The position numbers were made by a program, and so were the translations under genes. From positions 1 to 37,407 of the forward strand of contig CAKRPQ010000009.1 of NCBI GenBank assembly GCA_934385225.1: DNA of 37,407 nucleotides. The letters are read 5' to 3'. Position 1 is the stretch's first letter. Each line of letters begins with the position of its first letter. The notes beneath the pieces were generated by a model. That model saw only the letters and a list, made by a program, of their open reading frames with translations, was not told where the DNA came from and did not search any database. Origin of the DNA: an uncultured Eubacteriales bacterium (GTDB lineage Bacteria; Bacillota; Clostridia; Oscillospirales; CAG-272). Positions 7,626-15,993 of this stretch are shown in pieces.

Positions 7626-8248
7626 TTATTTATCCGACAGATAATATTCTTTTGTCGCCTTTGCAAAGCATCTGCCGAGCTCTTTGCCGCCCTCGGCGGT
7701 AAAGATGTTGCCCGGCGTTCCGAAATACGCCGTTTCGAGAGTGAAGGCGATGTCGGCGTGCGCTGTGTCGTTCATATAGCAGCCGAAGCAGACGGACGCT
7801 GAGGAGTTCCAGCCCACATCGCACGGGTAATTGTTTTCCGCCTTGTAGTCGAATGATTTTTCGTCGGACGTCGTAATATTTTCGAGAATTTTGCCGAAAC
7901 GATTGTATTTTTCGAGCTTGCTCGGTCTTTTTATTACGATGAAAGCCTTGTCGTTTTCGCTTCCGAAGTGCCACGGCGAATGAAAATCGAAGCCGTAAAG
8001 TATTCCTTTGTCCGCAATTTCGCGTATTGCTCTCGTTTCGGGATAAAGCGCAGGAACACCCGCCTCGTAGTCGCGGTTGTGATCGAACGGTGCGCGCCTT
8101 TTTCCTTGGTCGCCGCGCCTTCGACGCAGAAAGCAAAATAGAACCAGTCCTCGGTTGTATCGCGAAGCTCGTTGTCAAGGAAAACGGTGTCGCCGTCCGT
8201 TTTTATTATGCGGATATTTCCGCCGACGAAATTCTTATGCAGTTTCAT
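7626..8248 (-). pseudogene. M14-family zinc carboxypeptidase-like, deleted and frameshifted
   Basis: Two reading frames give the two ends of one family. The first starts at the ATG at 8248 (AGG upstream) and encodes the N-terminal beta domain of M14 deacylase-like enzymes (NFVGGNIRII, DWFYFAFCVEGAA). The second, in another frame from about 8090 to the stop at 7626, encodes the C-terminal half: FDHNRDYEAGVPALYPE, then GFDFHSPWHFGSEND with a zinc-ligand-like His, and VGWNSSAS. The middle part, which holds the HxxE zinc motif and roughly 100 or more residues in intact relatives, is absent. The join near 8085-8100 also changes frame. The enzyme cannot be active. It lies 28 nt behind glutamine synthetase on the same strand. 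Confidence 0.82.
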
Positions 8249-8276
8249 AAAAAACCTGCTTTCAAACAAACGTATA

Positions 8277-10364
8277 TTATTTTACGCCGAAAAGGAGCTT
8301 GCCGTAGTCGGGATACGGGCGGTATTCGACGGCGACGAGCGGTTCGAGCGTGTCGGCTGCCATGCGCAGAGCCTCCATAACGGGAAGAACTTTTTCTTTG
8401 TAAGCGAATGCGCGTTCCTTTACGTCCGCGACGGCGGAGGCTTCGGAATTCACGCGTTCGAGCAGCTTTGTATTTTTGTATATTTCGGCGGTGAGGCGCG
8501 AAATCTCATGCGCGGTCTCGGTTTCGTACTCTGCGCCGATTCCGTTTTCTCTTGCGCTTGTCACCGTGTCAAGCAGGAATTTCTTGTATTTTGACGCTGC
8601 TGGGAGTATCATCGTTCTCGCCATATCAGCCATCGTTTTCGCTTCTATGTTCACGACTTTTGAGTATCGTTCGAAGTGAATTTCGCATCTTGCGCGAAGT
8701 TCGGATTCGCTGAATATCTTGTTTTCCGTGAAGAGCTTTATGTTCTTTTCGTCAAGGTAGTGCGAGAGCGCGTCGGGGGTTGTCGCTAGGTTCGCAAGTC
8801 CTCTCTTTTCGGCTTCGACGAGCCATGCGTAGTCGTAACCGTTGCCGTTGAAGAGTATTCTCTTGTGTTCGCAGACGGTTTTTCTTATAATTTCGTGCAG
8901 CGTGCGACCGAAATCGTCGGTATTTTCAAGCGCGTCGGCAAAGCCTTTGAGCGATTCCGCGACGGCGGTGTTGAGGACTATGTTCGCGTCCGCAATCGAC
9001 GCGGAGGAGCCGAGCATTCTGAATTCAAACTTGTTGCCCGTGAAAGCGAAAGGCGACGTGCGGTTGCGGTCGGTCGAATCCTTCGGGAATTTCGGCAGAA
9101 CGTGAACGCCTATCTTCATCATTTCCGCGTCCTTCGAGGCGGCGGCGGTGTCCTTCTCTATTGCGTCGAGAATTGCCGTCAGCTCGTCGCCGAGGAACAT
9201 CGAAACAACGGCGGGCGGTGCTTCGTTCGCACCGAGACGGTGGTCGTTGCCCGCGGAGGAGACAGAAATTCTGAGAAGCTCCTGATAATCGTCGACAGCC
9301 TCTATTACGGAGCAGAGGAAGAGGAGGAACTGCGCGTTCTCGGACGGCGTGTCGCCGGGTTCAAGCAAATTTATACCCGTGTCCGTCGAGAGTGACCAGT
9401 TGTTGTGCTTTCCGCTTCCGTTCACGCCCTTGAAAGGCTTTTCGTGAAGCAGGCAGACCATGTCGTGCTTCTTCGCAATTCTCTGCATAAGCTCCATCGT
9501 GAGCTGGTTGTGATCCGTTTCTATGTTCGTCGTTGCGAATATCGGCGCAAGCTCGTGCTGCCCGGGGGCAACCTCGTTGTGTTCCGTTTTCGCAAGTACG
9601 CCGAGACGCCAGAGTTCGTCGTCAAGCTCCGCCATAAAGTCCTTTACCCTCGGCTTTATGCTTCCGAAATAGTGGTCGTCAAGTTCCTGACCCTTCGGCG
9701 GCATTGCACCGAAAAGAGTCCTGCCCGTGTAGACAAGGTCGGGACGTTTTTCGAACGTTTCTTTGTCTACAAGGAAGTATTCCTGCTCCGCACCGACTGT
9801 GGTTTTTACCGCGGTGACGCTCTCGTTTCCGAAAAGTCGGAGAATGCGGAGCGACTGCTTGTTTATCGTCTCCATCGAACGGAGAAGAGGCGTTTTTTTG
9901 TCGAGTGCCTCGCCGCCGTAGGAGCAGAATGCGGTCGGAATGTAGAGCGTGCCGTCCTTTATGAAAGCGAAGGAGGTCGGGTCCCACGCCGTGTAGCCGC
10001 GTGCTTCAAAGGTCGCACGCAGACCGCCCGACGGGAAGGACGACGCGTCGGGTTCGCCCTTTACAAGCTCCTTGCCCGTGAATTCCATAATGATGCGCCC
10101 GTCTGCGGTCGGCTCAATAAAGCTGTCGTGTTTTTCGGCGGTCACGCCCGTCATCGGCTGGAACCAGTGCGTGAAGTGCGTTGCGCCCTTGTCGATTGCC
10201 CAGTCCTTCATTGCGTTTGCGATAACGTTTGCCGTTTCGAGGTCGAGACGCTTGCCGTTTTTGAGGGTTGCCTGCATCTTCTTAAAGACCTCTTTCGGCA
10301 GTTTTTCGCGCATTACGCGCTCGTCAAAGACCATTGACGCAAATTCTTCCGTAACCTTGCTCAT
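8277..10364 (-). CDS. glnN: Glutamine synthetase, type III
   Basis: ATP-dependent ligation of ammonia to glutamate in the cytoplasm. The 695-aa length is that of GSIII (about 700) rather than GSI (about 450). GSIII signatures visible are FTHWFQPMTG, the HDSFIEP and ATFEARGYTAWDPTSFAFI segments, TVGAEQEYFLVD, NEVAPGQHELAPIFATTN, FKGVNGSGKHNNWSLSTDTG and LGANEAPPAVVS. GAAAGGAA precedes the ATG. It has a perfect SigA promoter (10406-10434) and a short leader, with no riboswitch or nitrogen-regulator site that I recognise. The downstream neighbour is the M14 pseudogene. Confidence 0.97.
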   Translation of the reverse strand: MSKVTEEFASMVFDERVMREKLPKEVFKKMQATLKNGKRLDLETANVIANAMKDWAIDKGATHFTHWFQPMTGVTAEKHDSFIEPTADGRIIMEFTGKELVKGEPDASSFPSGGLRATFEARGYTAWDPTSFAFIKDGTLYIPTAFCSYGGEALDKKTPLLRSMETINKQSLRILRLFGNESVTAVKTTVGAEQEYFLVDKETFEKRPDLVYTGRTLFGAMPPKGQELDDHYFGSIKPRVKDFMAELDDELWRLGVLAKTEHNEVAPGQHELAPIFATTNIETDHNQLTMELMQRIAKKHDMVCLLHEKPFKGVNGSGKHNNWSLSTDTGINLLEPGDTPSENAQFLLFLCSVIEAVDDYQELLRISVSSAGNDHRLGANEAPPAVVSMFLGDELTAILDAIEKDTAAASKDAEMMKIGVHVLPKFPKDSTDRNRTSPFAFTGNKFEFRMLGSSASIADANIVLNTAVAESLKGFADALENTDDFGRTLHEIIRKTVCEHKRILFNGNGYDYAWLVEAEKRGLANLATTPDALSHYLDEKNIKLFTENKIFSESELRARCEIHFERYSKVVNIEAKTMADMARTMILPAASKYKKFLLDTVTSARENGIGAEYETETAHEISRLTAEIYKNTKLLERVNSEASAVADVKERAFAYKEKVLPVMEALRMAADTLEPLVAVEYRPYPDYGKLLFGVK

Positions 10365-10405
10365 TATGAAAATTCCTTTCTTCGCTCGGATATAAATAAT
10401 AATAT

Positions 10406-10434
10406 ATTATACATTATACTTACCGCCGTGTCAA
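10406..10434 (-). promoter_or_regulatory. Consensus SigA promoter of glnN
   Basis: On the minus strand TTGACA (10434-10429), 17 nt, TATAAT (10411-10406). A second TATAAT lies inside the spacer. The element is an inverted match to the promoter at 10958. Confidence 0.88.
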
Positions 10435-10482
10435 GGAGTTTACGGTATTTAAGGGATTTTTCTCAAAAAACATATCGCACAA

Positions 10483-10512
10483 TGCACAAAAACGAACGCT
10501 TACGTTTGTGCA
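10483..10512. promoter_or_regulatory. Inverted repeat upstream of the small lipoprotein promoter
   Basis: TGCACAAA (10483-10490) and TTTGTGCA (10505-10512) are perfect inverted arms 14 nt apart. The repeat ends 25 nt before a -35 box, so it may be a regulator site. No regulator is identified. Confidence 0.45.
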
Positions 10513-10537
10513 TAGCGACGAAGAAGGCATGTCTGTA

Positions 10538-10566
10538 TTGGCAAATCGAAACCCGTGTGGTAGAAT
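10538..10566 (+). promoter_or_regulatory. SigA promoter of the small lipoprotein
   Basis: TTGGCA (10538-10543), 17 nt, TAGAAT (10561-10566). The predicted start is downstream of the ATG at 10567, which excludes that start codon for this transcript. Confidence 0.65.
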
Positions 10567-10632
10567 ATGATTACGAAAAAACGTATGGTAGCAAATACGG
10601 CGCATAGACAACAGACAAAAGGACATAAGAAA

Positions 10633-10887
10633 ATGAAAAAGAGATTTTTTATCATCATATCGGTTGCCGTTTTGCTCGTTCTTACATTTTCCTCCTGCGG
10701 GAAAAAGGAAAAATGGTCGCTTGACGAAAGCGTGAAAGTCGATCCGCTTACGCACGCGCGCCCGTCCGTCTATTTTATAACCGAGGACTCTTATGAACTT
10801 TACCGGGGCGAGCCTGTCGAAAATCCCGAACGTTATTTTAAGGACATTTATATGAACGCTCCCGACCTTACGGAGCTTGCAAAATAA
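10633..10887 (+). CDS. Small lipoprotein, unknown function
   Basis: An 84-aa protein with a lipoprotein signal (MKKRFFIIIS, hydrophobic core, lipobox FSSC at about 18-21). The mature part is only about 63 residues, mostly charged, with no domain I know. AAAGGA stands before the ATG at 10633, which I prefer to the longer in-frame ATG at 10567 because that one would lie upstream of the transcription start. Monocistronic. It sits between two outward-pointing, mutually inverted promoters (10406-10434 and 10958-10986). Confidence 0.75.
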   Translation: MKKRFFIIISVAVLLVLTFSSCGKKEKWSLDESVKVDPLTHARPSVYFITEDSYELYRGEPVENPERYFKDIYMNAPDLTELAK

Positions 10888-10899
10888 ATAATTTGCAGA

Positions 10900-10938
10900 G
10901 GTGCAAAAAACTTGTTTTGAGTTTTTTGCACCCATTTT
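10900..10938 (+). terminator. Hairpin terminator behind the small lipoprotein
   Basis: GGTGCAAAAAACT (10900-10912), loop TGTTTTG, AGTTTTTTGCACC (10920-10932), then CATTTT. The 13-bp stem is strong but the T tract is short. Confidence 0.7.
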
Positions 10939-10957
10939 ATGGTTTGCGTCAGCCGTA

Positions 10958-10986
10958 TTGACACGGCGGCGGAAAAAGAGTATAAT
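10958..10986 (+). promoter_or_regulatory. Consensus SigA promoter of the SGNH/LtaS-like operon
   Basis: TTGACA (10958-10963), 17 nt, TATAAT (10981-10986). Leader about 23 nt. Confidence 0.9.
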
Positions 10987-11015
10987 GTATAAAAAACAAG
11001 AGGGAGATACATAAA

Positions 11016-11771
11016 ATGATAAAAATTCTCGCCGTCGGGAACAGTTTTTCGCGTAATGCGAACACATATCTTTACGATATTGCAAAGAGCGCGGGCGTCG
11101 AAATAAAAAACGTGAATCTCTTTATCGGCGGCTGTCCGCTATCAAGGCACGCACAGAACATAAGAGAGGACCGGAAAAATTACGAGCTTGATTTTGACGG
11201 CAAGCCGACGGGATTTTATGTCTCGGTAAAAGAGGCGCTCGAAAGCGACGAATGGGATTTTGTGACCGTTCAGCAGGCGAGCCACGAGAGTTACGACTTT
11301 GAAAAATACGAACCGCACCTTGATTTCGTTGCGGACTTTGTGCGCTCAAAATGCCCCGACGCAAAGCTCGGAATTCACGAAACGTGGGGATATATTGACG
11401 AAAAACATCTCGCGAACAACGGTTTTGACAGCTTCGACGGTATGTCCGAAGCGATCCTGCCCTGTTATAAAGAGGCTGAAAAGAGAATAAACGCCGATTT
11501 CTTCATTCCGTCAGGCGAAGTTATGTCGGCGGCGGTGCACGCAGGGCTTTCCGTTCACGCGTCCGACGGTTTCCATGCAGGGGTTCTCGGCTGCTTTATG
11601 ATTGGACTTGCGTGGTTCTCCGTCATAACGGGAAAGAGCGTGACCGAAAACAAATTTACGGACATCGCGGGCGCGGATATGCGCGATATTGAAAAAGCCG
11701 CACGCATAACCGCGGAAATTGTCGAAAAACACAAAAAAGAGCAGAAGATATGGTCAAACCGAAAACGATAA
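11016..11771 (+). CDS. SGNH/GDSL-type hydrolase, DUF4886 family
   Basis: A 251-aa esterase-like protein. The nucleophile block is GNSFS (Ser10), a GGCPLSRH segment follows at 38-45, and the catalytic Asp/His pair is DGFH (D184, H187). No signal peptide, so it is probably cytoplasmic unless exported by another route. AGGGAG precedes the ATG. Family members are thought to deacylate carbohydrates; the actual substrate is unknown. First gene of an operon: its 3' end overlaps the LtaS-like gene by 22 nt, which suggests linked translation and perhaps a shared role with envelope polymers. Confidence 0.82.
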   Translation: MIKILAVGNSFSRNANTYLYDIAKSAGVEIKNVNLFIGGCPLSRHAQNIREDRKNYELDFDGKPTGFYVSVKEALESDEWDFVTVQQASHESYDFEKYEPHLDFVADFVRSKCPDAKLGIHETWGYIDEKHLANNGFDSFDGMSEAILPCYKEAEKRINADFFIPSGEVMSAAVHAGLSVHASDGFHAGVLGCFMIGLAWFSVITGKSVTENKFTDIAGADMRDIEKAARITAEIVEKHKKEQKIWSNRKR

Positions 11772-13648
11772 TACGCGGCGATTTTTGCCGTCTGCCCGTA
11801 AAATTCAAAGATACAAAAGCGAAACGCGCCGTTTTGCGCGCGCTCGGAATAATTTTCTCGGTGCTTTGCCCGCTTTATTCTTACTTTGCCGTCGAATATC
11901 TTCACTTCGGCGGAAAGGAGCAGCTTTTCGGCTTTATGGCGGGTCGCGCGCCGACCGTTATTTTCGGAATCTGCGTTTTTTACTTCATTTTTGCGGTATT
12001 TCTGCTCCTTTCGGGCAGAGCTTGGTGCGCATGCCTTGTCAGTGCGCTTGCCGCGGATATTCTCGGCATCGTAAATCACCTTAAATTCGGTGCGACGGGC
12101 GATTATTTCTACCCGTGGGATTTTGAGCAGACGGGGAACGTGTCGGAGCTTGTGAAGTTCGTTAAATTCGACTTCACCGCCGCCGCTGTCATTGTCGTCG
12201 CGCTTTCGTTTTCGTTCGCCGTTCTTACGTTCGTTCTCGGCACGAGACTGCCGCTCGGCGCGGTCATACGACTGCCCGCTCTTACGGCGGTGCTTGCGTG
12301 CGTGTTCGTTGTTTTCTCCTCTCCGCAGAGAGTGACGAAAATAATCAACCGCGCGGGAATTTATATGGAGGACACAGTGCTTCAAACCTCTAATTACCGT
12401 GCGAACGGCTTCACCGCCGCCTTTACCGTGAACGTTCTCTCGGCGAATGTCGAAATGCCGAGCGGCTACGGCGAAAATACGATAAAAGCGATAATGGACG
12501 GTAGGGAAGAGACGCCCGCGTCCGAGAATTTCGCCTCACCCGACATCATTCTGATACTCTCCGAGAGCTTCTGGGACGTCAGACTGCTCGGCGGCACGTT
12601 CTCGGACGACCCTCTCGAATGTTTTGACGCGCTCTCGTCGGAGGAAAACGTTTACAGCGGAAAAATGTATCAGACGGGCTTCGGCGGAGGCACGGTCAGA
12701 CCCGAATTTGAAGTCATAACGGGACTCACGACCGACGGCCTGCCGGGCGGAAGCGTCCCGTGGCGCTATGTGACAAAACCTCTCGAAACCTACGTCAGCT
12801 CCCTTAAAGACATCGGCTACAAAACCTACGGTATCCACCCGTATCTTTCACGCTTTTACGACAGAAAGCGTGCGTACCCGCTCGCGGGGATAGACGAGAC
12901 GTATTTTGAGGAGGATCTGCGCAAAATAGAGGAGGTCGAATGTTCGCTCGTCTCTGTTTACGACTATGTGAGCGACGACAGCTTTGTTTCCTACCTTGAA
13001 TATTTTCTCGATAGAGACGCGGACGGCGGCTCGCCGAAATTCATCTTCGGCATAAGTATGGAGAATCATCAGTCCTTCTACGGCAAGTACGCGGACTGCG
13101 GAATGAAATACGAAAACGAACTTATGAGCGACGAAATGATAAACACCGTCGAAAATTACGCCTACGGCGTTATGCACGCCGACCGTGCGCTCGGCAGGCT
13201 CGCGGAATATGTGAGAAAACGCGAAAGACCGACGGTTCTCTGCCTTTTCGGCGATCATCTGCCGTCGCTCGGCGCGGACTACGGTGCATACAGACAGTCG
13301 GGGCTTCTCGTCGGGAACGGCGACGGCGGTTTTACCGCAGAGGAACACGATATTATGCAGTCTACGCCGTTTATAGTCCTCTCGAATTTTGAGATGAAAA
13401 AGGACGGTATGTTAAACGAGGGAAACGGGAACAGAATCTCGTCCTATAACCTTCTGAACGGCGTTTTTGAGCTTATCGGAGTACCGAGAACGGCACTCTG
13501 CTCGTTCCTCTCGGATTATTACGAGGCTTTGCCTTATTATAACGGTAGGCTCGGACTTACGACAGACGAAGAGCAGAAATATTTTGTCCGCGCGCACAGA
13601 CAGCTGACATACGACAGGATAAGAGGCGGGAGGTATTCGCTTGACTGA
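11750..13648 (+). CDS. LtaS-like phosphoglycerol transferase (sulfatase fold)
   Basis: A 632-aa membrane enzyme. About five helices occupy residues 31-192, followed by an extracellular sulfatase/phosphatase-fold domain. Features that match lipoteichoic acid synthase-type enzymes are the metal ligand in SESFW (E272), the nucleophile Thr in GFGGGTVRPEFEVITG (T315), MENHQS (H440) and FGDHLPSLG (D502, H503). Such enzymes move phosphoglycerol from phosphatidylglycerol to a glycolipid or glycan acceptor. The N-terminal part differs from Staphylococcus LtaS, so the polymer could be another one. It overlaps the upstream hydrolase and its TGA stop overlaps the TTG start of the next gene. Confidence 0.88.
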   Translation: MVKPKTIIRGDFCRLPVKFKDTKAKRAVLRALGIIFSVLCPLYSYFAVEYLHFGGKEQLFGFMAGRAPTVIFGICVFYFIFAVFLLLSGRAWCACLVSALAADILGIVNHLKFGATGDYFYPWDFEQTGNVSELVKFVKFDFTAAAVIVVALSFSFAVLTFVLGTRLPLGAVIRLPALTAVLACVFVVFSSPQRVTKIINRAGIYMEDTVLQTSNYRANGFTAAFTVNVLSANVEMPSGYGENTIKAIMDGREETPASENFASPDIILILSESFWDVRLLGGTFSDDPLECFDALSSEENVYSGKMYQTGFGGGTVRPEFEVITGLTTDGLPGGSVPWRYVTKPLETYVSSLKDIGYKTYGIHPYLSRFYDRKRAYPLAGIDETYFEEDLRKIEEVECSLVSVYDYVSDDSFVSYLEYFLDRDADGGSPKFIFGISMENHQSFYGKYADCGMKYENELMSDEMINTVENYAYGVMHADRALGRLAEYVRKRERPTVLCLFGDHLPSLGADYGAYRQSGLLVGNGDGGFTAEEHDIMQSTPFIVLSNFEMKKDGMLNEGNGNRISSYNLLNGVFELIGVPRTALCSFLSDYYEALPYYNGRLGLTTDEEQKYFVRAHRQLTYDRIRGGRYSLD

Positions 13649-14522
13649 AAAATGTACGCTTTGCCCGCGCAGATGCGGCGCGGACAGGGTAAATACGCTC
13701 GGCTTCTGCCGCACTCCGCGCGAGATACGGATAGCCCGTGTCGCACTCCATAAATGGGAAGAACCGCCGATAAGCGGCGACGCGGGATCGGGAACGGTAT
13801 TTTTCTGCGGGTGCAATCTGCGGTGCGTTTACTGCCAGAACGGCGCGATAAGCCGCATGGAGAACGCGGGAAGAGCCGCCCGTGACGACGAGCTTGAAGA
13901 AATAATGCTCCGCCTTGTACGAGAGGGTGCGCACAACATAAATCTTGTTACGCCGACGCACTATGCGGACGTGCTTGTGCGTGTTCTGCCGAGAGTGCGG
14001 GAGAAAACAGACGTTCCGATAATATACAACTGCGGCGGTTACGAGAGCGTCGAAACGCTCCGCTCGCTTTGCGGACTCATCGACATTTATATGCCCGACT
14101 TCAAGTATTTTTCGCCCGAAATTTCGTGGAAATATTCGTCCGCGCGCGACTATGCGGACGTGGCGAAAAAGGCGCTTGCCGAAATGTACCGCCAGACGGG
14201 AAAGGCAACCGTCGTAGACGGACTTATGAAAAAGGGCGTTCTTTGCAGACATCTTGTGCTTCCGTCCTGCCGACGCGACTCGGCGGAGGTTCTTCGCACG
14301 ATAGCGGAGACAGTTCCCGCGGAGGATATTCTCATAAGCGTTATGCGGCAGTACACGCCCGACTTTGCGCCCGCTGAAATGAAAGAACTGCGGCGCAGAA
14401 TAACGTCGTTTGAGTACGATTTTGTCTGCGCGGAGGCTGAAAAATACGGTTTTGACGGCTTTTTTCAGGACAAAACGTCGGCAAAGTCCGATTATACGCC
14501 CGATTTTAATGAAAAATTCTGA
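13641..14522 (+). CDS. Radical SAM enzyme, PflA-like (COG1313)
   Basis: A 293-aa cytoplasmic protein. The [4Fe-4S] and SAM binding motif C58xxxC62xxC65 lies in FFCGCNLRCVYCQN. Extra N-terminal cysteines (C5, C8, C12, C23) are typical of this pyruvate-formate-lyase-activase-like group. Other signatures are NINLVTPTHY, PIIYNCGGYES and DIYMPDFKY. The start is a TTG at 13641 supported by GGGAGG at 13628-13633 with 7-nt spacing; it overlaps the upstream stop codon. The substrate is unknown in this family. Its place at the end of the LtaS-like operon is notable, but the link may be only transcriptional. Confidence 0.88.
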   Translation: MTEKCTLCPRRCGADRVNTLGFCRTPREIRIARVALHKWEEPPISGDAGSGTVFFCGCNLRCVYCQNGAISRMENAGRAARDDELEEIMLRLVREGAHNINLVTPTHYADVLVRVLPRVREKTDVPIIYNCGGYESVETLRSLCGLIDIYMPDFKYFSPEISWKYSSARDYADVAKKALAEMYRQTGKATVVDGLMKKGVLCRHLVLPSCRRDSAEVLRTIAETVPAEDILISVMRQYTPDFAPAEMKELRRRITSFEYDFVCAEAEKYGFDGFFQDKTSAKSDYTPDFNEKF

Positions 14523-14604
14523 CAAAACGAATAAAAAAGAAAAAAACGCGCAACACTATTTCTGAAATAACCGATAGAACGGGATATCAGAAAGGAAAAC
14601 TGTT

Positions 14605-14820
14605 ATGGTAATGGACAAAATCTGCCTCGCGCTTACCATCATCGGTGCGCTCAACTGGGGAAGCATCGGGCTTTTCAAATTCGACATTGTCGCGTGGATC
14701 TGCGGCGGACAGGGTTCGCTCTGGGCAAGAATAATTTATACTGTCGTTGCGCTTGCGGGCATCTGGTGCCTCTCGCTTCTTTTCAGAAATACGGAAGAAG
14801 TCGACAATTCCGAGATGTGA
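14605..14820 (+). CDS. DUF378 small membrane protein
   Basis: 71 aa with two predicted membrane helices (about 5-30 and 42-60) and the DUF378 core LTIIGALNWGSIGLF. Function unknown. AAAGGA precedes the ATG; a second ATG two codons further is also possible. A weak inverted repeat TTTCTGA/TCAGAAA (14559-14593) lies just upstream, with its right arm next to the ribosome site. Closed by a terminator. Confidence 0.85.
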   Translation: MVMDKICLALTIIGALNWGSIGLFKFDIVAWICGGQGSLWARIIYTVVALAGIWCLSLLFRNTEEVDNSEM

Positions 14821-14831
14821 AAATAAAAAAC

Positions 14832-14860
14832 AAAAGCAGGGTTTATCACCCTGCTTTTTA
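14832..14860. terminator. Bidirectional terminator
   Basis: AAAAGCAGGG (14832-14841), loop TTTATCA, CCCTGCTTTT (14849-14858). The T run to the right serves DUF378. The A-rich left flank gives a U tract for the minus-strand kinase transcript. Confidence 0.88.
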
Positions 14861-14873
14861 TATATCCGTGATT

Positions 14874-15899
14874 TTATCTGTCCATTTCCGAGCCGTTGTC
14901 CTTTTTGTGAGAAGCGATAATTTTGTCCGCCTCGCGCAAAGTGACAGACGGAAGATCGCCCGGAACGGTGTTCTTTATCGCGCTCGACGCATTTCCGTAT
15001 TCAAGCGCGCGCAGACAGTCGCCACCGTGCGCGAGAAGTCCGTAGAGAACGCCCGCAATGTATGCGTCGCCGCTTCCGATCCTGTCGATGACCTCGATGT
15101 TGCGGTAAGGCTCTTCTTCAAAATACGAGTCGCTCTCCGCGTCGTAAATCACAGAGCCGAACGTGTGGCATTTCGGGCTGTGAACCGTCCTCTCGGTCGA
15201 TGCTACGACGGAGATCGGGTATTCTTCGGTGAAGCTCTTCATCATCTCCCTGACAGTACCGCTTTTTCCGAACGTGAGGCGAGAGGTCGTCTCCGAGCAG
15301 AAGAAAATATCGACGTAGGGAAGTATCCTTTCGATTGTCTCTCTCGCCTCGTCCTCGCCCCAGAGGTTCGCGCGGAAGTTCACGTCAAACGATATGAGCG
15401 CGCCCGCCTCCTTGAAGCGTTTTATCATTTCTATCGCCGTTTCTCTGACAGCACCGCCGAGCGCAAGCGTTATGCCGGTCGTGTGGAAGCACTTCGTGCT
15501 TCCGTAGACCTCCTCGGGAATGTCGGAGAGTTTTATGTGATTTATCGACGAATACTTTCTGTCATATACGACGGCAGGTTTTCTCGGCGTCGCGCCTTTT
15601 TCGTAGTAGTAGATGCCGAGCCTTGCGTCGGGTGCGTCGTCGTAGATGAGACAGTCGCCCGAAACACCGCAGGCGGAAAGGCAGTTCTTCATAAAGTACC
15701 CCATTGCGTTGTCGGGAAGCTTCGATATGACGGCAGTGTCAAGGCCGAGCATCGAAACGCCCGCCGCAACGTTGAGTTCCGCGCCGCCCGCTTCTTTCGA
15801 GAACAGATTTCCGCGTGTTAATCTTTCGTCGCCGACGGGCGAAAGGCGGAGAAGCAGCTCGCCGAGGGTTATAAGGTCATATTTTTTTTCGTTTTTCAT
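14874..15899 (-). CDS. PfkB-family sugar kinase (KDG kinase-like)
   Basis: A 341-aa cytoplasmic ATP-dependent sugar kinase. The N-terminal substrate region LGELLLRLSP (12-21) and GGAELNVA (38-45), together with the C-terminal anion-hole motif IGSGDAY with catalytic Asp278, fit the 2-keto-3-deoxygluconate kinase branch. Fructokinase is the main alternative. The usual GAGD is GSGD here. A longer frame reaches back to 15983, but it would start upstream of the transcription start, and AAAGGAG supports the ATG at 15899 (spacing 11). It has its own consensus promoter and its transcript starts with a hairpin. Confidence 0.85.
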   Translation of the reverse strand: MKNEKKYDLITLGELLLRLSPVGDERLTRGNLFSKEAGGAELNVAAGVSMLGLDTAVISKLPDNAMGYFMKNCLSACGVSGDCLIYDDAPDARLGIYYYEKGATPRKPAVVYDRKYSSINHIKLSDIPEEVYGSTKCFHTTGITLALGGAVRETAIEMIKRFKEAGALISFDVNFRANLWGEDEARETIERILPYVDIFFCSETTSRLTFGKSGTVREMMKSFTEEYPISVVASTERTVHSPKCHTFGSVIYDAESDSYFEEEPYRNIEVIDRIGSGDAYIAGVLYGLLAHGGDCLRALEYGNASSAIKNTVPGDLPSVTLREADKIIASHKKDNGSEMDR

Positions 15900-15920
15900 T
15901 TTATGTAATACTCCTTTTTG

Positions 15921-15951
15921 AAAAAAACAAGGGTGAGAAAAGTTCTCACCC
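15921..15951 (-). terminator. Hairpin with U tract at the 5' end of the kinase transcript
   Basis: On the minus strand GGGTGAGAA (15951-15943), loop CTT, TTCTCACCC (15939-15931), then TTGTTTTTTT. It looks like the terminator of the acetyltransferase operon, but lies downstream of the kinase promoter, so kinase transcripts would begin with it. Confidence 0.72.
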
Positions 15952-15954
15952 CAA

Positions 15955-15983
15955 ATTATATCACAAAATTTTCCTCGTGTCAA
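15955..15983 (-). promoter_or_regulatory. Consensus SigA promoter of the sugar kinase
   Basis: On the minus strand TTGACA (15983-15978), 17 nt, TATAAT (15960-15955), with an extended TGA before the -10 box. Confidence 0.88.
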
Positions 15984-15993
15984 TCGCCGATAT

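Noticed and set aside
9405..10337. 310-aa open frame opposite to glutamine synthetase
   Set aside because: It lies wholly inside a clear GSIII gene, has no ribosome site and a composition (Arg, Val, Phe-rich) typical of a shadow frame.
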